From NCBI GenBank assembly GCA_963732355.1, contig CAVSZD010000010.1, forward strand, positions 1-64,000: a DNA stretch of 64,000 bases, given 5' to 3'. The first letter of the stretch is position 1, and each line of letters opens with the position of its first letter. Under the pieces are notes generated by a model. It was not told the DNA's origin. It did not search any database and saw nothing but the letters and a program-made list of their open reading frames with translations. Positions 27,880 to 36,345 of this stretch are shown piece after piece. The stretch is from JADKAV01 sp963732355 (GTDB lineage: Bacteria > Actinomycetota > Actinomycetes > S36-B12 > UBA10799). Position numbers and translations under genes: made by a program.

Positions 27880-29016
27880 ATGCGCCCAGTGATCATCGTC
27901 GCCGCCTCCGCCCTGCTGCTTGCCGCCTGCTCGTCGGGGGACACCGCCAGCGAGACCCCAAGCGAGAGCCCGAGCGCCACCCAGCAGCTCCCGGCCAACG
28001 TGACGACCGTCCTGGAGAACCAACTGACCAAGACGCTGAAGCGCAACGGGGTCCCGGGCGGCGTGGTCCAGATCTGCGCCCCCGGCTATGAGAACTGGGC
28101 AGATGCTCAAGGAATCGCTAACCGCGAGACGGGCGAGGAGATGACCACCGACCTCGTGTGGCCCATCCGCAGTGTCACCAAGTCGTTCACCGTGACCTTG
28201 ATCCTGCAATTGGTCGACGAAGGCAAGATCAGTCTCGACGACACCATCGACCAATGGGTGCCGAATGTGCCCAATGGCGACGAGATCACGCTGGCCCAAT
28301 TGGCTGACATGAGCAGCGGGGTGCCGGAGTACACGACCCAGGAATGGCTGCTGTCCTACATCGACGACTCGAACCAGGCGTACACCGACGAGCAACTGAT
28401 CGAGTACGCGCTGGCCGAACCCGCGCAGTTCAAGCCGGGGGCCAAGAAGGTCTACACCAACACTTCCACCCTGCTGCTTGGACAGGTTGTCGTGCAGGAG
28501 TACGGCCAGCCCTTCGGCCAGGTCGTCCAGGAGCAGATCCTGGATCCGCTGGGCCTGTCGGACACGGTTTACACAGACAGCGTCAACGACTGGACCGGAC
28601 CGCATCCTTCGGGCAACCAGCCGGTCAACGGCGAACTCGAGGACCCTGGCAACAACTTCACGGCACTAGGGGCCGCAGGTGCGATGACCTCGACGCTGGA
28701 CGACTTGTGCAAGTGGGGTGACGCGCTGGGGGAGGGCACGCTGCTCGAGGCCGAAACCCAAGAGGCGCGGTTGCAGGGTGCGCCATTGGACAAGGGCCCG
28801 GAGTACGACATCTACGCCCAAGGCATCGGCAGCCTCGAGGGTTGGTACGGGCACACCGGCGAGGGCTTCGGGCACACGGTGCTCGTGATGCACAACGCGG
28901 AGTCCGGCATCACGGCCGTGGTTGGGATGAACCTGTCCAACGCCGGCAAGCATGTCCCGACGCGCTACTTCCGCAAGGTGGCGCCGGCCCTGGATTCGAT
29001 CCCACCCGCGGGTTAA
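27880..29016 (+). CDS. Beta-lactamase-family serine hydrolase lipoprotein (class C / DD-peptidase-like)
   Basis: 378 residues. The N-terminus is a lipoprotein signal with lipobox LLAAC (lipidated C17) followed by a Ser/Thr/Glu-rich linker. The penicillin-binding fold motifs are present: SVTK (S98, K101), a YTN motif in KKVYTNTSTL and an HTG motif near GWYGHTGEGFG. Such proteins include DD-carboxypeptidases, esterases and class C beta-lactamases; this one most likely acts on peptidoglycan or an ester at the cell surface. Substrate uncertain. It converges with the Pr6Pr gene, overlapping it by 4 bp. Confidence 0.9.
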   Translation: MRPVIIVAASALLLAACSSGDTASETPSESPSATQQLPANVTTVLENQLTKTLKRNGVPGGVVQICAPGYENWADAQGIANRETGEEMTTDLVWPIRSVTKSFTVTLILQLVDEGKISLDDTIDQWVPNVPNGDEITLAQLADMSSGVPEYTTQEWLLSYIDDSNQAYTDEQLIEYALAEPAQFKPGAKKVYTNTSTLLLGQVVVQEYGQPFGQVVQEQILDPLGLSDTVYTDSVNDWTGPHPSGNQPVNGELEDPGNNFTALGAAGAMTSTLDDLCKWGDALGEGTLLEAETQEARLQGAPLDKGPEYDIYAQGIGSLEGWYGHTGEGFGHTVLVMHNAESGITAVVGMNLSNAGKHVPTRYFRKVAPALDSIPPAG

Positions 29017-29792
29017 GGCAGGCGGTGGGCTTTCTGCCCGCGGCTGAGGAGCCGGTCAAGCCCCAAGAACAGGAAGCCGAACACCAGCCCCAGAACAACG
29101 ATCACAATGATGTTCACCCCGACTCCGGCGTAGCCGCCCAACTCCACACCGGGGATGAGCGCCGACGGGTCGTTGACATCGATGAATGGGTACGGGTACC
29201 AGTGCTGCGGTGCGCCCAGTTCGGTCGCGGGCGGGTCGGCCGGTGGACTGGTCAGGGCGAGGCCGCGGATCAGCGTGTACGCCAGCCACACACACGGGAT
29301 GGCCAGCATGTAGAAGACCGTGCGAAGGATGAAGCGTGGCCGCGGCCCGAACAGCAGGAAGCCCAAGAACGTCGCCCACGGCACGATGTAGTGGTAGCCC
29401 AGGTTGGTATAGACGCCCAACCCCACGGGGTTCGCATCAGGAGCCAGAATGATCGCGTAGACGAGACCTGTGATCGTGATCATCACGAGGTTGGTCATCC
29501 GCAGCCAGCGGAACCAGTGCCCGTCGCGCGCGGGATCGGCCACCAGCGACCAGTTCATTGCGAACGTCAGGATGTTGCTCCACACCGTGAAGTAGCTCAA
29601 GGTGAAGACCAGCCCGTTGAGCCAGCCTCCGTTGCCCTCGTTGGTCATCGCCAGTCCGCAGCTCACGATGAACGACAAGGTTCCGATGAAGGCGACGATC
29701 GCCCAATAGACGCGGGCAGCTGTGGCCCAAGCGCCAATCGGCACAACGGTGGTGGTGGTTTCGCTCATAGGGGCAAGAGTGGCGAAGATCAA
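29013..29792 (-). CDS. Pr6Pr family integral membrane protein
   Basis: 259 residues with about six predicted membrane helices. Motifs matching the Pr6Pr family are visible, such as LSYFTVWSNILTFAMNWSLV, HYIVPWATFLGFLLFGPR and HWYPYPFIDVN. The family resembles the eukaryotic AIG1/FAR-17a hydrolases of fatty acid esters of hydroxy fatty acids, and a conserved Thr (in the FTVWSN segment) and His (in YHYIVPW) are the residues expected of such a catalytic pair. That activity is not proven for bacterial members. The ATG at 29792 is 14 bp from the stop side of the tauE-like gene. Confidence 0.8.
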   Translation of the reverse strand: MIFATLAPMSETTTTVVPIGAWATAARVYWAIVAFIGTLSFIVSCGLAMTNEGNGGWLNGLVFTLSYFTVWSNILTFAMNWSLVADPARDGHWFRWLRMTNLVMITITGLVYAIILAPDANPVGLGVYTNLGYHYIVPWATFLGFLLFGPRPRFILRTVFYMLAIPCVWLAYTLIRGLALTSPPADPPATELGAPQHWYPYPFIDVNDPSALIPGVELGGYAGVGVNIIVIVVLGLVFGFLFLGLDRLLSRGQKAHRLP

Positions 29793-29805
29793 TCCGTGAT
29801 GCTCG

Positions 29806-30564
29806 TCAGGCTCCCGATGCCTGGGCCAGAGTCAGAACAGACATAGCCAAGACCAGTCCGGCGAATCCGATCCCCAGGTTCCGCTCAGACCATTTGTTCG
29901 ACCAACGGGCCGCTATAGCGCTGGAGAGCAGGACGAAAACAGCCACCATTGCAGTTGGTCCGATCTCGAGCGCCTCGCCGGCCCGGGGGATGAAAGCGAC
30001 GGCGGAGTTCAACGTGATGACCAGCAATGCCGTGGCCGTTGACACGTACATGGACATCCCCATCACCAGTGCCAGCGCGGGAACCACCAGGAACCCGCCG
30101 CCCACGCCGAAGAAGCCGGTGAACAAGCCCACTACGAGGGCGGTGGGGACCACGATCCACCAGGCGCGGCGGCTGCGTTGCGGGGCCGACTCGCCGGACT
30201 TGCTACTCCGCAGCGACTTACGCAGCATCAGGGTGCCCGCGACGACCAGCACGAGGGCGAAACCCCATAGCTGGATCGCGTCATCTGTGAAGAGCGCCAA
30301 GCGCGAGCCGGCAATAGCTCCGGCGGCACCGAGGGCGCTGAAAACGATCCCCTCACGCCAGGCGACCCGACCAGCCCGTGCGTGCGGGATCAAACCGCCG
30401 ATCGCCCCGATGCCGACGACGACCAGCGAGGTGGTCCCTGCTTCGTCGGTCGGGATCCCAGCAGCGACCAGCAACGGGATCGCGAGGATTCCACCGCCGC
30501 CGCCGAACAGCCCAAGGGACAAACCCAGGGCGATCCCGATCAGGGCGAATTCGAGCAGTTCCAT
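29806..30564 (-). CDS. TauE/SafE family sulfite or sulfur-anion exporter
   Basis: 252 residues with about eight membrane helices and the two glycine-rich repeats of the TauE/SafE family: LGLSLGLFGGGGGILAIPLL near the N-terminus and GLFTGFFGVGGGFLVVPALA at mid-length. These carriers export sulfite, sulfoacetate or related anions. The ATG at 30564 overlaps the rhodanese stop by one base (TGATG), so a longer in-frame extension was rejected. It is the last gene of a persulfide-detoxification operon and likely exports the sulfite made by the CstB-like enzyme. Confidence 0.9.
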   Translation of the reverse strand: MELLEFALIGIALGLSLGLFGGGGGILAIPLLVAAGIPTDEAGTTSLVVVGIGAIGGLIPHARAGRVAWREGIVFSALGAAGAIAGSRLALFTDDAIQLWGFALVLVVAGTLMLRKSLRSSKSGESAPQRSRRAWWIVVPTALVVGLFTGFFGVGGGFLVVPALALVMGMSMYVSTATALLVITLNSAVAFIPRAGEALEIGPTAMVAVFVLLSSAIAARWSNKWSERNLGIGFAGLVLAMSVLTLAQASGA

Positions 30565-30917
30565 CAGGCGATCCGGCCGGGCCTTCCACGTCGATCCATG
30601 ACCTGACCGCCGACGGTCTGCCAAGCTCGCATTCCGCCGGACAGCGTGTACGCCTCGTAGCCCTGCTTGCGCAGTTGTGAGGCCACTGAACGCGAACGGT
30701 TGCCGGAGCGGCAGACGACGACGATGTCCTTGTCCTTCTTGAACCGGTTGATCTTCGCGCCCACCTGGTTGGTGGGGATGTGCAGGGCCTGGGGTGCGTG
30801 CCCCGCGTTCCACTCGCCCGTTTCACGGACATCGATCATCTGGGCACCGGATCGGACCCACTCGCGGGCATCGGAGGCCGAGACGGAAGGCACCTTGAAG
30901 CGGTCGAACAATCCCAT
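30564..30917 (-). CDS. Single-domain rhodanese sulfurtransferase
   Basis: 117 residues with the rhodanese fold; the active-site loop is CRSGNRS with catalytic C69, preceded by DVRETGEWNAGHAPQALHIP. The CRxGxR loop is typical of single-domain thiosulfate or persulfide transferases of the GlpE/PspE type. It lies between the CstB-like gene (8 bp upstream) and the tauE gene (1-bp overlap), so it probably moves sulfane sulfur between low-molecular-weight thiols and the dioxygenase. Confidence 0.92.
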   Translation of the reverse strand: MGLFDRFKVPSVSASDAREWVRSGAQMIDVRETGEWNAGHAPQALHIPTNQVGAKINRFKKDKDIVVVCRSGNRSRSVASQLRKQGYEAYTLSGGMRAWQTVGGQVMDRRGRPGRIA

Positions 30918-30925
30918 GACTCTCC

Positions 30926-32362
30926 TCAGTCGGTGTACGCGGCACCCAGCATGGCCGCGTGCTGGTCACGAACGATACTCAGGCCGGTGGCTGCAGCCGC
31001 GCTGAACTGATCGTCAACCACGACGATCGGGACTCCGGCACGCGCCAGCAGCGAACCGCCGACCATTGCCCGGAAACCGCTTCCGCAGGAGATCCATACC
31101 GTGGGGTCGGCGCCTGCGTGTTTGGCAGCGTCCGACCACGCCTTGATCTGCCCGATGTTGGCCGGTAGTTCATGCAGGGGCACGTGCCGAGCGCCCGAAA
31201 CGTGGCCCTCCTGCCACTCGGTCTTGCGGCGGGCATCGACCACGATCAGTTCGGGGTCGTCGTCGAGGGCCTTTGCCAGTTCCGGGAAGTCGGCCCGGGT
31301 GATGGACCCCAGGTCGTGCGAACTCCGGGCCCACGACTGCGGGTTGCCCACGTTCTGGGCGGCTGGTCGGTCGATACCGATGCGCACCATCGACCTCTGG
31401 AAGTCGGTGATCTGCTCCTGGGTTGCACCTAGCAGAGTCACCGGAGTGCCCCAAGGAATCAGCCAACCAAGGTAGGTGATGGCGTTGCCCTCCGCGTCGA
31501 AACTCAGGCTGCCCGCGAGGTGTTCTGCGGCCCAGAGCTTGCGGGCGCGGAGGTCCACGACCCATTCGCCTGCCTCGATGCGCCGACGCAACTCCTCGGG
31601 GTCGGCGAGCTCGGCGGGGGACAGGTCGATGGCCCGGGCGCCAGCCTCGTTGGCCGGGCCCATGTGCTTGTAGTACGCGGGGAAGGCGTCGAGGCCTTCG
31701 AGCAGTTCGGTGACGAACTCGGTCTCGTCAAGCATGGCCGCCGGGTTGGTCTGGGCCTGGTGGCCAATGGTCGACTCAAGACCGACGGTGGCGGTGGCGC
31801 TGCAGAAAGATCCAAAGCCGTGGGTAGGCATGACAGCTGCCTCGGCGTCGACGTCGGACACCAATTTGCGCACCGAATGCCACTGGTCGTGCGCCAGGCC
31901 TTCGGTCGCCTCGGGTCCGATGAGGTCGGGCCGGCCGACGCTGCCGAAAAGCAGGGACCCGCCGGTGAACACGGCCTGGTCCTTGCCGTCGAGGGCGACC
32001 GCGTAGGAGACGTGGTGGGGTGTGTGGCCGGGGGTGTGCATGACCCGCCAGCTCATAGCCCCGGAAGTGAATGTGTCGCCGTCGCTCATCTGCGTGGCTT
32101 CGAACTGGTAGTCGTGGCCGACCGGCACCACATAGGCGGCGCCGAGTTCCGCGGCAAGAACCAGTCCGCCGGAGACATAGTCGTTGTGGACGTGGGTCTC
32201 CACGACGTGGGTGACGGTCCAGTTGCGCCCCGCGAGGGCGGCGTAGACGCGGTCGATGTCACGTTGCGGGTCCACCACGACAGCCGAGCCCTCGTGGCCG
32301 ACGACGTATGAACGGTCGCCGAGGTCGGGGGTGTCGATGATGACGATCTCGGGGCGGGTCAT
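30926..32362 (-). CDS. CstB-like persulfide dioxygenase with two rhodanese domains
   Basis: 478 residues. The N-terminal metallo-beta-lactamase fold of the ETHE1 group has the iron-binding ETHVHNDYVSGG motif (H57, H59, D61), HTPGHTPHHVSY and PTHGFGSF. A degenerate rhodanese follows (about 265-345) without a catalytic cysteine, then an active one (about 370-475) with C426 in ISCGSGFRA. CstB-type enzymes oxidise persulfides to sulfite and join it to sulfane sulfur as thiosulfate. The ATG at 32362 overlaps the upstream rhodanese stop (ATGA) and was preferred to a longer frame. Confidence 0.9.
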   Translation of the reverse strand: MTRPEIVIIDTPDLGDRSYVVGHEGSAVVVDPQRDIDRVYAALAGRNWTVTHVVETHVHNDYVSGGLVLAAELGAAYVVPVGHDYQFEATQMSDGDTFTSGAMSWRVMHTPGHTPHHVSYAVALDGKDQAVFTGGSLLFGSVGRPDLIGPEATEGLAHDQWHSVRKLVSDVDAEAAVMPTHGFGSFCSATATVGLESTIGHQAQTNPAAMLDETEFVTELLEGLDAFPAYYKHMGPANEAGARAIDLSPAELADPEELRRRIEAGEWVVDLRARKLWAAEHLAGSLSFDAEGNAITYLGWLIPWGTPVTLLGATQEQITDFQRSMVRIGIDRPAAQNVGNPQSWARSSHDLGSITRADFPELAKALDDDPELIVVDARRKTEWQEGHVSGARHVPLHELPANIGQIKAWSDAAKHAGADPTVWISCGSGFRAMVGGSLLARAGVPIVVVDDQFSAAAATGLSIVRDQHAAMLGAAYTD

Positions 32363-32691
32363 GACTGGTGGATCCTTTCGGAGGTCTTCTCGATGGGGTA
32401 GCCGTGGCGGGCCCAGTCCTCGGTGCCGCCGTGGACGTTGATGCTTTGGATGCCCTGATGCTGCAGCCACATCACGACCTGGCCGGAGCGGTTGCCGGTG
32501 CGGCACAAGATGTAGGCCGGCGCGTTGATGCTGAACTCGTCCTTGCGAAGGGGAACCAATGACATGGGAATCCATTCGGCGCCTGGGACGTGTCCGGCGT
32601 CGAACTCCCACTTCTCACGCACGTCGATCATGCGCACTTGTCCGGCGTCCAGCAGGGCCTTGAGGTCGGTGACGGCGATCTGTTCGATCAC
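32359..32691 (-). CDS. Single-domain rhodanese sulfurtransferase (operon proximal)
   Basis: 110 residues from a GTG with AAAGGAA just upstream. The catalytic loop reads LCRTGNRSG (C63), preceded by MIDVREKWEFDAGHVPGAEW. It is the second gene after the CstR-type repressor and overlaps the CstB-like gene by 4 bp. In cst operons such proteins (CstA- or TusA-like in role) accept persulfide sulfur. Only the rhodanese part is present here, with no fused TusA or thioredoxin domain. Confidence 0.9.
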   Translation of the reverse strand: MIEQIAVTDLKALLDAGQVRMIDVREKWEFDAGHVPGAEWIPMSLVPLRKDEFSINAPAYILCRTGNRSGQVVMWLQHQGIQSINVHGGTEDWARHGYPIEKTSERIHQS

Positions 32692-32708
32692 GGTGTTCCT
32701 TTCTTGGT

Positions 32709-32981
32709 TCAGGCGAGGGTCAGGAAGAGGCGTTCGAGGTCGGCGGTGGCATCGGGGTCGGGATTCGCCGCGCATTCTCGAAGGCTGCTTGCGACAACTG
32801 CGAAGCCGGCCTTGTCCAAGGCTTTGGACACTGCGGCCAATTGCGGGACGACCTCGCGGCAGTCTCTGCCTGCTTCGAGCATCCGGATCACTGCGGCGAG
32901 TTGGCCCTCCGCGCGGCGTAGCCGGTTGAGGATCGCGGAGGTGTCCGCACTGGCGATGTGAACCGCGGGTTTGGGCGTCAT
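32709..32981 (-). CDS. cstR: CsoR/CstR-family repressor, probably persulfide-sensing (CstR type)
   Basis: 90 residues, all-helical CsoR family. Two cysteines, C41 and C70, sit at the family positions (29 apart), while the histidine that copper-sensing CsoR has four residues before the second cysteine is serine (S66). Loss of this Cu(I) ligand together with the persulfide genes downstream indicates a CstR that forms a disulfide or polysulfide bridge when persulfides accumulate. The ATG at 32981 begins MTPKPAV. It lies just beside two palindromic operators and leads the operon, so autoregulation is expected. Confidence 0.88.
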   Translation of the reverse strand: MTPKPAVHIASADTSAILNRLRRAEGQLAAVIRMLEAGRDCREVVPQLAAVSKALDKAGFAVVASSLRECAANPDPDATADLERLFLTLA

Positions 32982-32998
32982 TTTGGCTTTCTGGTCAT

Positions 32999-33014
32999 AT
33001 ACCCCGTGGGGTAT
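32999..33014. promoter_or_regulatory. CsoR/CstR operator 1
   Basis: ATACCCC and GGGGTAT form a perfect inverted repeat around a GT centre, the classical shape of CsoR/CstR operators. It lies 18 bp upstream of the cstR start, so it should cover that promoter. Confidence 0.85.
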
Positions 33015-33030
33015 GTCTGGGTTACTGGAA

Positions 33031-33050
33031 GCATACCCCAGGGGGTATGC
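33031..33050. promoter_or_regulatory. CsoR/CstR operator 2
   Basis: GCATACCCCAGGGGGTATGC has perfect 9-bp arms around AG. It is 34 bp centre to centre from operator 1, about three helical turns, and 31 bp before the divergent AhpD-like gene, so the pair probably controls both directions. Confidence 0.85.
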
Positions 33051-33080
33051 TTGAGCAAGCCCCACCCGATGGAGGAAGAA

Positions 33081-33446
33081 ATGGACTACGGACAGAACGT
33101 CCTGGACGACCTGCGACCCCAGACCCGGGAGTTGCGTCGCATGATCCCTGATGTGTACAAGGGGTTCGCCGCTCTGCACGGCGCCGCCTTTGCCGATGGA
33201 GTGCTCGATCCGAAGATCAAGGAACTCATCGCTCTGGCCATCGCAGTGTCGACGCAGTGCGACGGGTGCATCGCCTCGCACGCTCGCGCAGCGGCCAACA
33301 ACGGGGCCACGCGTGAGGAGGCGGCCGAGGCGATCGGGGTCACCCTGTTGATGGGCGGCGGACCGGCCTCGATCTATGCGCCCCGGGCGTATGCGTCATT
33401 CTGTGAGTTCCACGACGAGATCAATGGCGCGCCGAGCACCGAGTAG
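33081..33446 (+). CDS. Carboxymuconolactone decarboxylase / AhpD-like protein with CxxC
   Basis: 121 residues after a strong GGAGGAA site. The AhpD-type redox motif is CDGCIASH (C60, C63 and H67), followed by GATREEAAEAIGVTLLMGGG. Proteins of this family act as thiol-disulfide reductants or peroxidases rather than true decarboxylases when CxxC and the histidine are present. It is divergent from cstR and shares its operators, so it is probably induced by persulfide stress and may reduce protein or low-molecular-weight polysulfides (inference). Confidence 0.9.
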   Translation: MDYGQNVLDDLRPQTRELRRMIPDVYKGFAALHGAAFADGVLDPKIKELIALAIAVSTQCDGCIASHARAAANNGATREEAAEAIGVTLLMGGGPASIYAPRAYASFCEFHDEINGAPSTE

Positions 33447-33516
33447 GCATGTGGATTAGCGGTCGGGTTGTCCACAGATCCGGGCGTGCGCGTCGTGGGT
33501 GTCGCACCCCGGGGCC

Positions 33517-33879
33517 ATGCTCACAACCATGCAGCAGAACAGCTTGACCCTGATCGGGTCCCTGGCCACGGACGTGGCCACCACCACCACTGATGCCGGC
33601 ACCGCGATTGCGAGGTTCCGCCTGGCCGTGCATTCGCCCCGGTGGGATCGGTCGACCAATAGTTGGAAGAACGGCGAGCCGACCTATGTCGCAGTTGCGT
33701 GCTGGCGGAGGTTGGCCGAGAACGTGGCGGCCAGCCTGCGCCGGGGGGACCCAGTTATTGTCACCGGGAAACTGCAGGTCAAACGCGATCCCGAGCGCCG
33801 GGTCACCAGGGTGGAGGTGGACGCATCGTCGGTGGGCCTTGATCTCAACCGGGTGAGCGTGAACCCACGGGCGGCATAG
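33517..33879 (+). CDS. ssb: Single-stranded DNA-binding protein, short paralogue
   Basis: About 120 residues with one OB-fold: SLTLIGSLATDVATTTTDAG, TYVAVACWRRLAENVAASLR, GDPVIVTGKLQVKRD. The acidic DF/DIPF tail of the main replicative SSB is missing, so it resembles the shorter actinobacterial paralogue used in competence or stress. Starts at 33517 (MLTTMQQ) and 33529 (MQQNSLT) are both possible; neither has a strong ribosome binding site. Followed by ettA 25 bp later. Confidence 0.85.
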   Translation: MLTTMQQNSLTLIGSLATDVATTTTDAGTAIARFRLAVHSPRWDRSTNSWKNGEPTYVAVACWRRLAENVAASLRRGDPVIVTGKLQVKRDPERRVTRVEVDASSVGLDLNRVSVNPRAA

Positions 33880-33904
33880 TTCGCGGCCCAACTACCCTTG
33901 ACGA

Positions 33905-35593
33905 GTGGCTGAATTCATTTACACCCTTCGCAAGGCCCGCAAGGCACACGGCGACAAGCTGATTCTGGACGACGTCACGCTGTCGTTCCTGCCCGGCGCC
34001 AAGATCGGTGTGGTAGGCCCGAATGGCGCGGGTAAGTCGACGCTGTTGAAGATCATGGCTGGCACGGAGACGGTGTCCAACGGCGACGCGTTGCTGTCGC
34101 CCGGCTACACGGTGGGGATGCTCGCTCAAGAGCCTGAACTCGACGAGACGAAGAACGTGCTGGAGAACGTTGAACTGGGGGTGGCGCAGACCAAGGGGCT
34201 GATCGCCAGGTTCAACGAGATCTCCGAGGAGTTGGCTGATCCGGAGGCTGACTATGACAAGTTGCTGGCCGAGATGGGCACCTTGCAGGAGGAGCTCGAT
34301 CGGCGCAACGCCTGGGATCTCGATGCCCAGCTCGAGCAGGCGATGGACGCATTGCGATGCCCACCCGGTGACGCCGACGTCTCAGTGTTGTCCGGCGGGG
34401 AGCGGCGGCGTGTCGCACTGTGCGCGCTGCTGCTGCGGGCCCCTGACTTGCTGCTGCTCGATGAGCCCACCAACCACCTCGACGCCGAGAGTGTGCAGTG
34501 GCTCGAGCAGCACCTGGAGAAGTACGCCGGCACGGTTGTTGCGATCACCCACGACCGGTACTTCCTGGACAACGTCGCGCAGTGGATCTTGGAGATGGAC
34601 CGCGGCCGGTGCTATCCGTATGAGGGCAACTACTCGACCTACTTGGAGACCAAGGCCTCGCGTCTGAAGGTCGAGGGTGCGAAGGATCAGAAGTTGCGCC
34701 GACGCTTGACCGACGAACTCGACTGGGTCCGCTCGAACCCGAAGGCCCGCCAGGCCAAGTCCAAGTCACGTCTGGCCCGGTACGAGGAGATGGCCGCGGA
34801 GGCCGACCGCACGCGCAAACTCGATTTCGAGGAGATCCAGATCCCGCCGGGTCCACGTTTGGGCAACGTCGTGGTGGTCGCCGAGCACTTGGATAAGGGC
34901 TTCGGCGACAGGTTGCTCATGGACGACTTGAACTTCGATCTGCCCCGCAACGGCATCGTCGGTGTCATCGGCCCCAACGGTGTCGGCAAGACGACCCTCT
35001 TCAAGATGATCGTCAACGCTGCGGGTGGTCCAAGTGACGAGGCGCCTGACTCGGGAACGCTTCGGGTCGGGGAGACCGTGTTGCTGTCATACGTCGACCA
35101 GAGCCGGTCGGGGTTGGACGCCACGAAGACAGTGTGGGAGGTCGTGTCCGACGGGCTCGACTACATCAACGTCGGCAGGGTCGAGATGCCGTCGCGGGCC
35201 TACGTCTCCGCCTTCGGTTTCAAAGGCCCCGACCAGCAGAAGCCGGCCAAGGTCCTGTCCGGTGGCGAGCGCAACCGTTTGAACCTGGCGCTGACGCTGA
35301 AGATGGGTGGCAACGTGCTGCTTCTCGACGAACCGACCAACGACCTCGACGTGGAGACTCTGGGCAGCCTGGAGAACGCATTGCTGGAGTTTCCCGGTTG
35401 TGCCGTGATCACGTCTCACGACCGGTGGTTCCTCGACCGCGTTGCCACGCACATCCTGGCCTACGAAGGCGACTCTGAGTGGTTCTGGTTCGAGGGCAAC
35501 TTCGAGGGCTATGAGAAGAACAAGGTCGAGCGGCTCGGGCCCGAGGCGGCGAGGCCCCACCGTGCGACGTACCGCAAGTTGACCCGCGGATGA
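33905..35593 (+). CDS. ettA: Energy-dependent translational throttle protein EttA (ABC-F)
   Basis: 562 residues with two ABC ATPase domains and no membrane part. Walker A motifs GPNGAGKST (about residue 39) and GPNGVGKTT (about 359), two LSGGER signatures, and the inter-domain linker containing SNPKARQAKSKSRLARYE that contacts the ribosome E site. EttA gates entry into elongation according to ATP/ADP ratio. GTG start at 33905. The stop overlaps the thioesterase start (ATGA), indicating a two-gene operon. Confidence 0.96.
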   Translation: MAEFIYTLRKARKAHGDKLILDDVTLSFLPGAKIGVVGPNGAGKSTLLKIMAGTETVSNGDALLSPGYTVGMLAQEPELDETKNVLENVELGVAQTKGLIARFNEISEELADPEADYDKLLAEMGTLQEELDRRNAWDLDAQLEQAMDALRCPPGDADVSVLSGGERRRVALCALLLRAPDLLLLDEPTNHLDAESVQWLEQHLEKYAGTVVAITHDRYFLDNVAQWILEMDRGRCYPYEGNYSTYLETKASRLKVEGAKDQKLRRRLTDELDWVRSNPKARQAKSKSRLARYEEMAAEADRTRKLDFEEIQIPPGPRLGNVVVVAEHLDKGFGDRLLMDDLNFDLPRNGIVGVIGPNGVGKTTLFKMIVNAAGGPSDEAPDSGTLRVGETVLLSYVDQSRSGLDATKTVWEVVSDGLDYINVGRVEMPSRAYVSAFGFKGPDQQKPAKVLSGGERNRLNLALTLKMGGNVLLLDEPTNDLDVETLGSLENALLEFPGCAVITSHDRWFLDRVATHILAYEGDSEWFWFEGNFEGYEKNKVERLGPEAARPHRATYRKLTRG

Positions 35594-35982
35594 ACTACGT
35601 GGCCAAGGTCGCTCTGCGCTGGTCGGACATGGATGCACTCGGGCATATCAACAACTCCGAGTACCTGCGCTACTTCGAGCAGGCCCGCATCGAGTTCCTG
35701 GCCGACGCCGCGACCGCTGGGGTGCCGCGCGAAGCGGGCCTGTTGGTCGCCAGGCACGAGGTTGACTACCGCAAACCCATGCCGTACCGACGCGACCCCG
35801 TTGACGTGGCAACCTGGATCGACCGGATCGGCACTACCTCCTTCACGTTCGGCCACGAGGTGACCGCCGAGGACGTCGTGTATGCCCGGGCCCGAACGGT
35901 GATCGTCTGCATCGATGACGCCGGCCGTCCTACTCCGGTGCCCAACACCTTGCGCAAGCACTTGGAGACCTTCACCCGCTGA
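35590..35982 (+). CDS. Acyl-CoA thioesterase, 4HBT hot-dog fold
   Basis: 130 residues. The 4-hydroxybenzoyl-CoA-thioesterase signature is clear: LRWSDMDALGHINNSEYLRY with the catalytic aspartate in the WSDMDALGH segment, then FEQARIEFL and VDYRKPMPYRRDPV. It hydrolyses acyl-CoA thioesters; chain-length preference cannot be read. It overlaps ettA by 4 bp, an arrangement common in actinobacteria. Confidence 0.92.
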   Translation: MNYVAKVALRWSDMDALGHINNSEYLRYFEQARIEFLADAATAGVPREAGLLVARHEVDYRKPMPYRRDPVDVATWIDRIGTTSFTFGHEVTAEDVVYARARTVIVCIDDAGRPTPVPNTLRKHLETFTR

Positions 35983-36093
35983 CTCCGGTCGTCGGTTGTG
36001 CTCAGGGTGTTTGTGTCTGTCTGGGTGTGTCGTACGTGCGTTCTATGGTGTGGGTAGTTGCAGTGATCGCCGGGACACGTGGGGAAACGGGGG

Positions 36094-36345
36094 TCAGTTG
36101 TTCCAGATCCCGCCGAAGACGAGGTTCAGAATAAAGAGCGCGATGAAGCAGATGGCGCTGATGTTCTGCCACTTACGCGCTGCGGAGGCGGCGTCGTGTG
36201 CACTCGCATGATCCCCGGCGAGGTTAGACGCGTAGGTCTTCCCGGACTGGAAGACCGCCGCAAGCCCGGTGGGGAAGAAGAACACGGCGGCGATCACTGA
36301 CCAGAGGGTCCGGGGCTTCTCCGGGACGGGGATCGTCTGCGACAT
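36094..36345 (-). CDS. CD225/dispanin family small membrane protein
   Basis: 83 residues. The dispanin pattern is visible: a first hydrophobic helix SVIAAVFFFPTGLAAVFQSG, a short basic and Ala-rich loop with KTYASNLAGDHASAHDAASA, and a second helix ICFIALFILNLVFGGIW. The family includes eukaryotic IFITM proteins; in bacteria the function is unknown, though a fusion-modulating membrane role has been discussed. The ATG at 36345 begins MSQTIPVPEKPRTLW. It stands alone, convergent with the thioesterase gene. Confidence 0.85.
   Translation of the reverse strand: MSQTIPVPEKPRTLWSVIAAVFFFPTGLAAVFQSGKTYASNLAGDHASAHDAASAARKWQNISAICFIALFILNLVFGGIWNN

Noticed and set aside
27515..28091. Frames encoding MSVSSFACRRGLAWGL repeats
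   Set aside because: They are translations of the 83-bp tandem repeat in shifting frames, not protein repeats.
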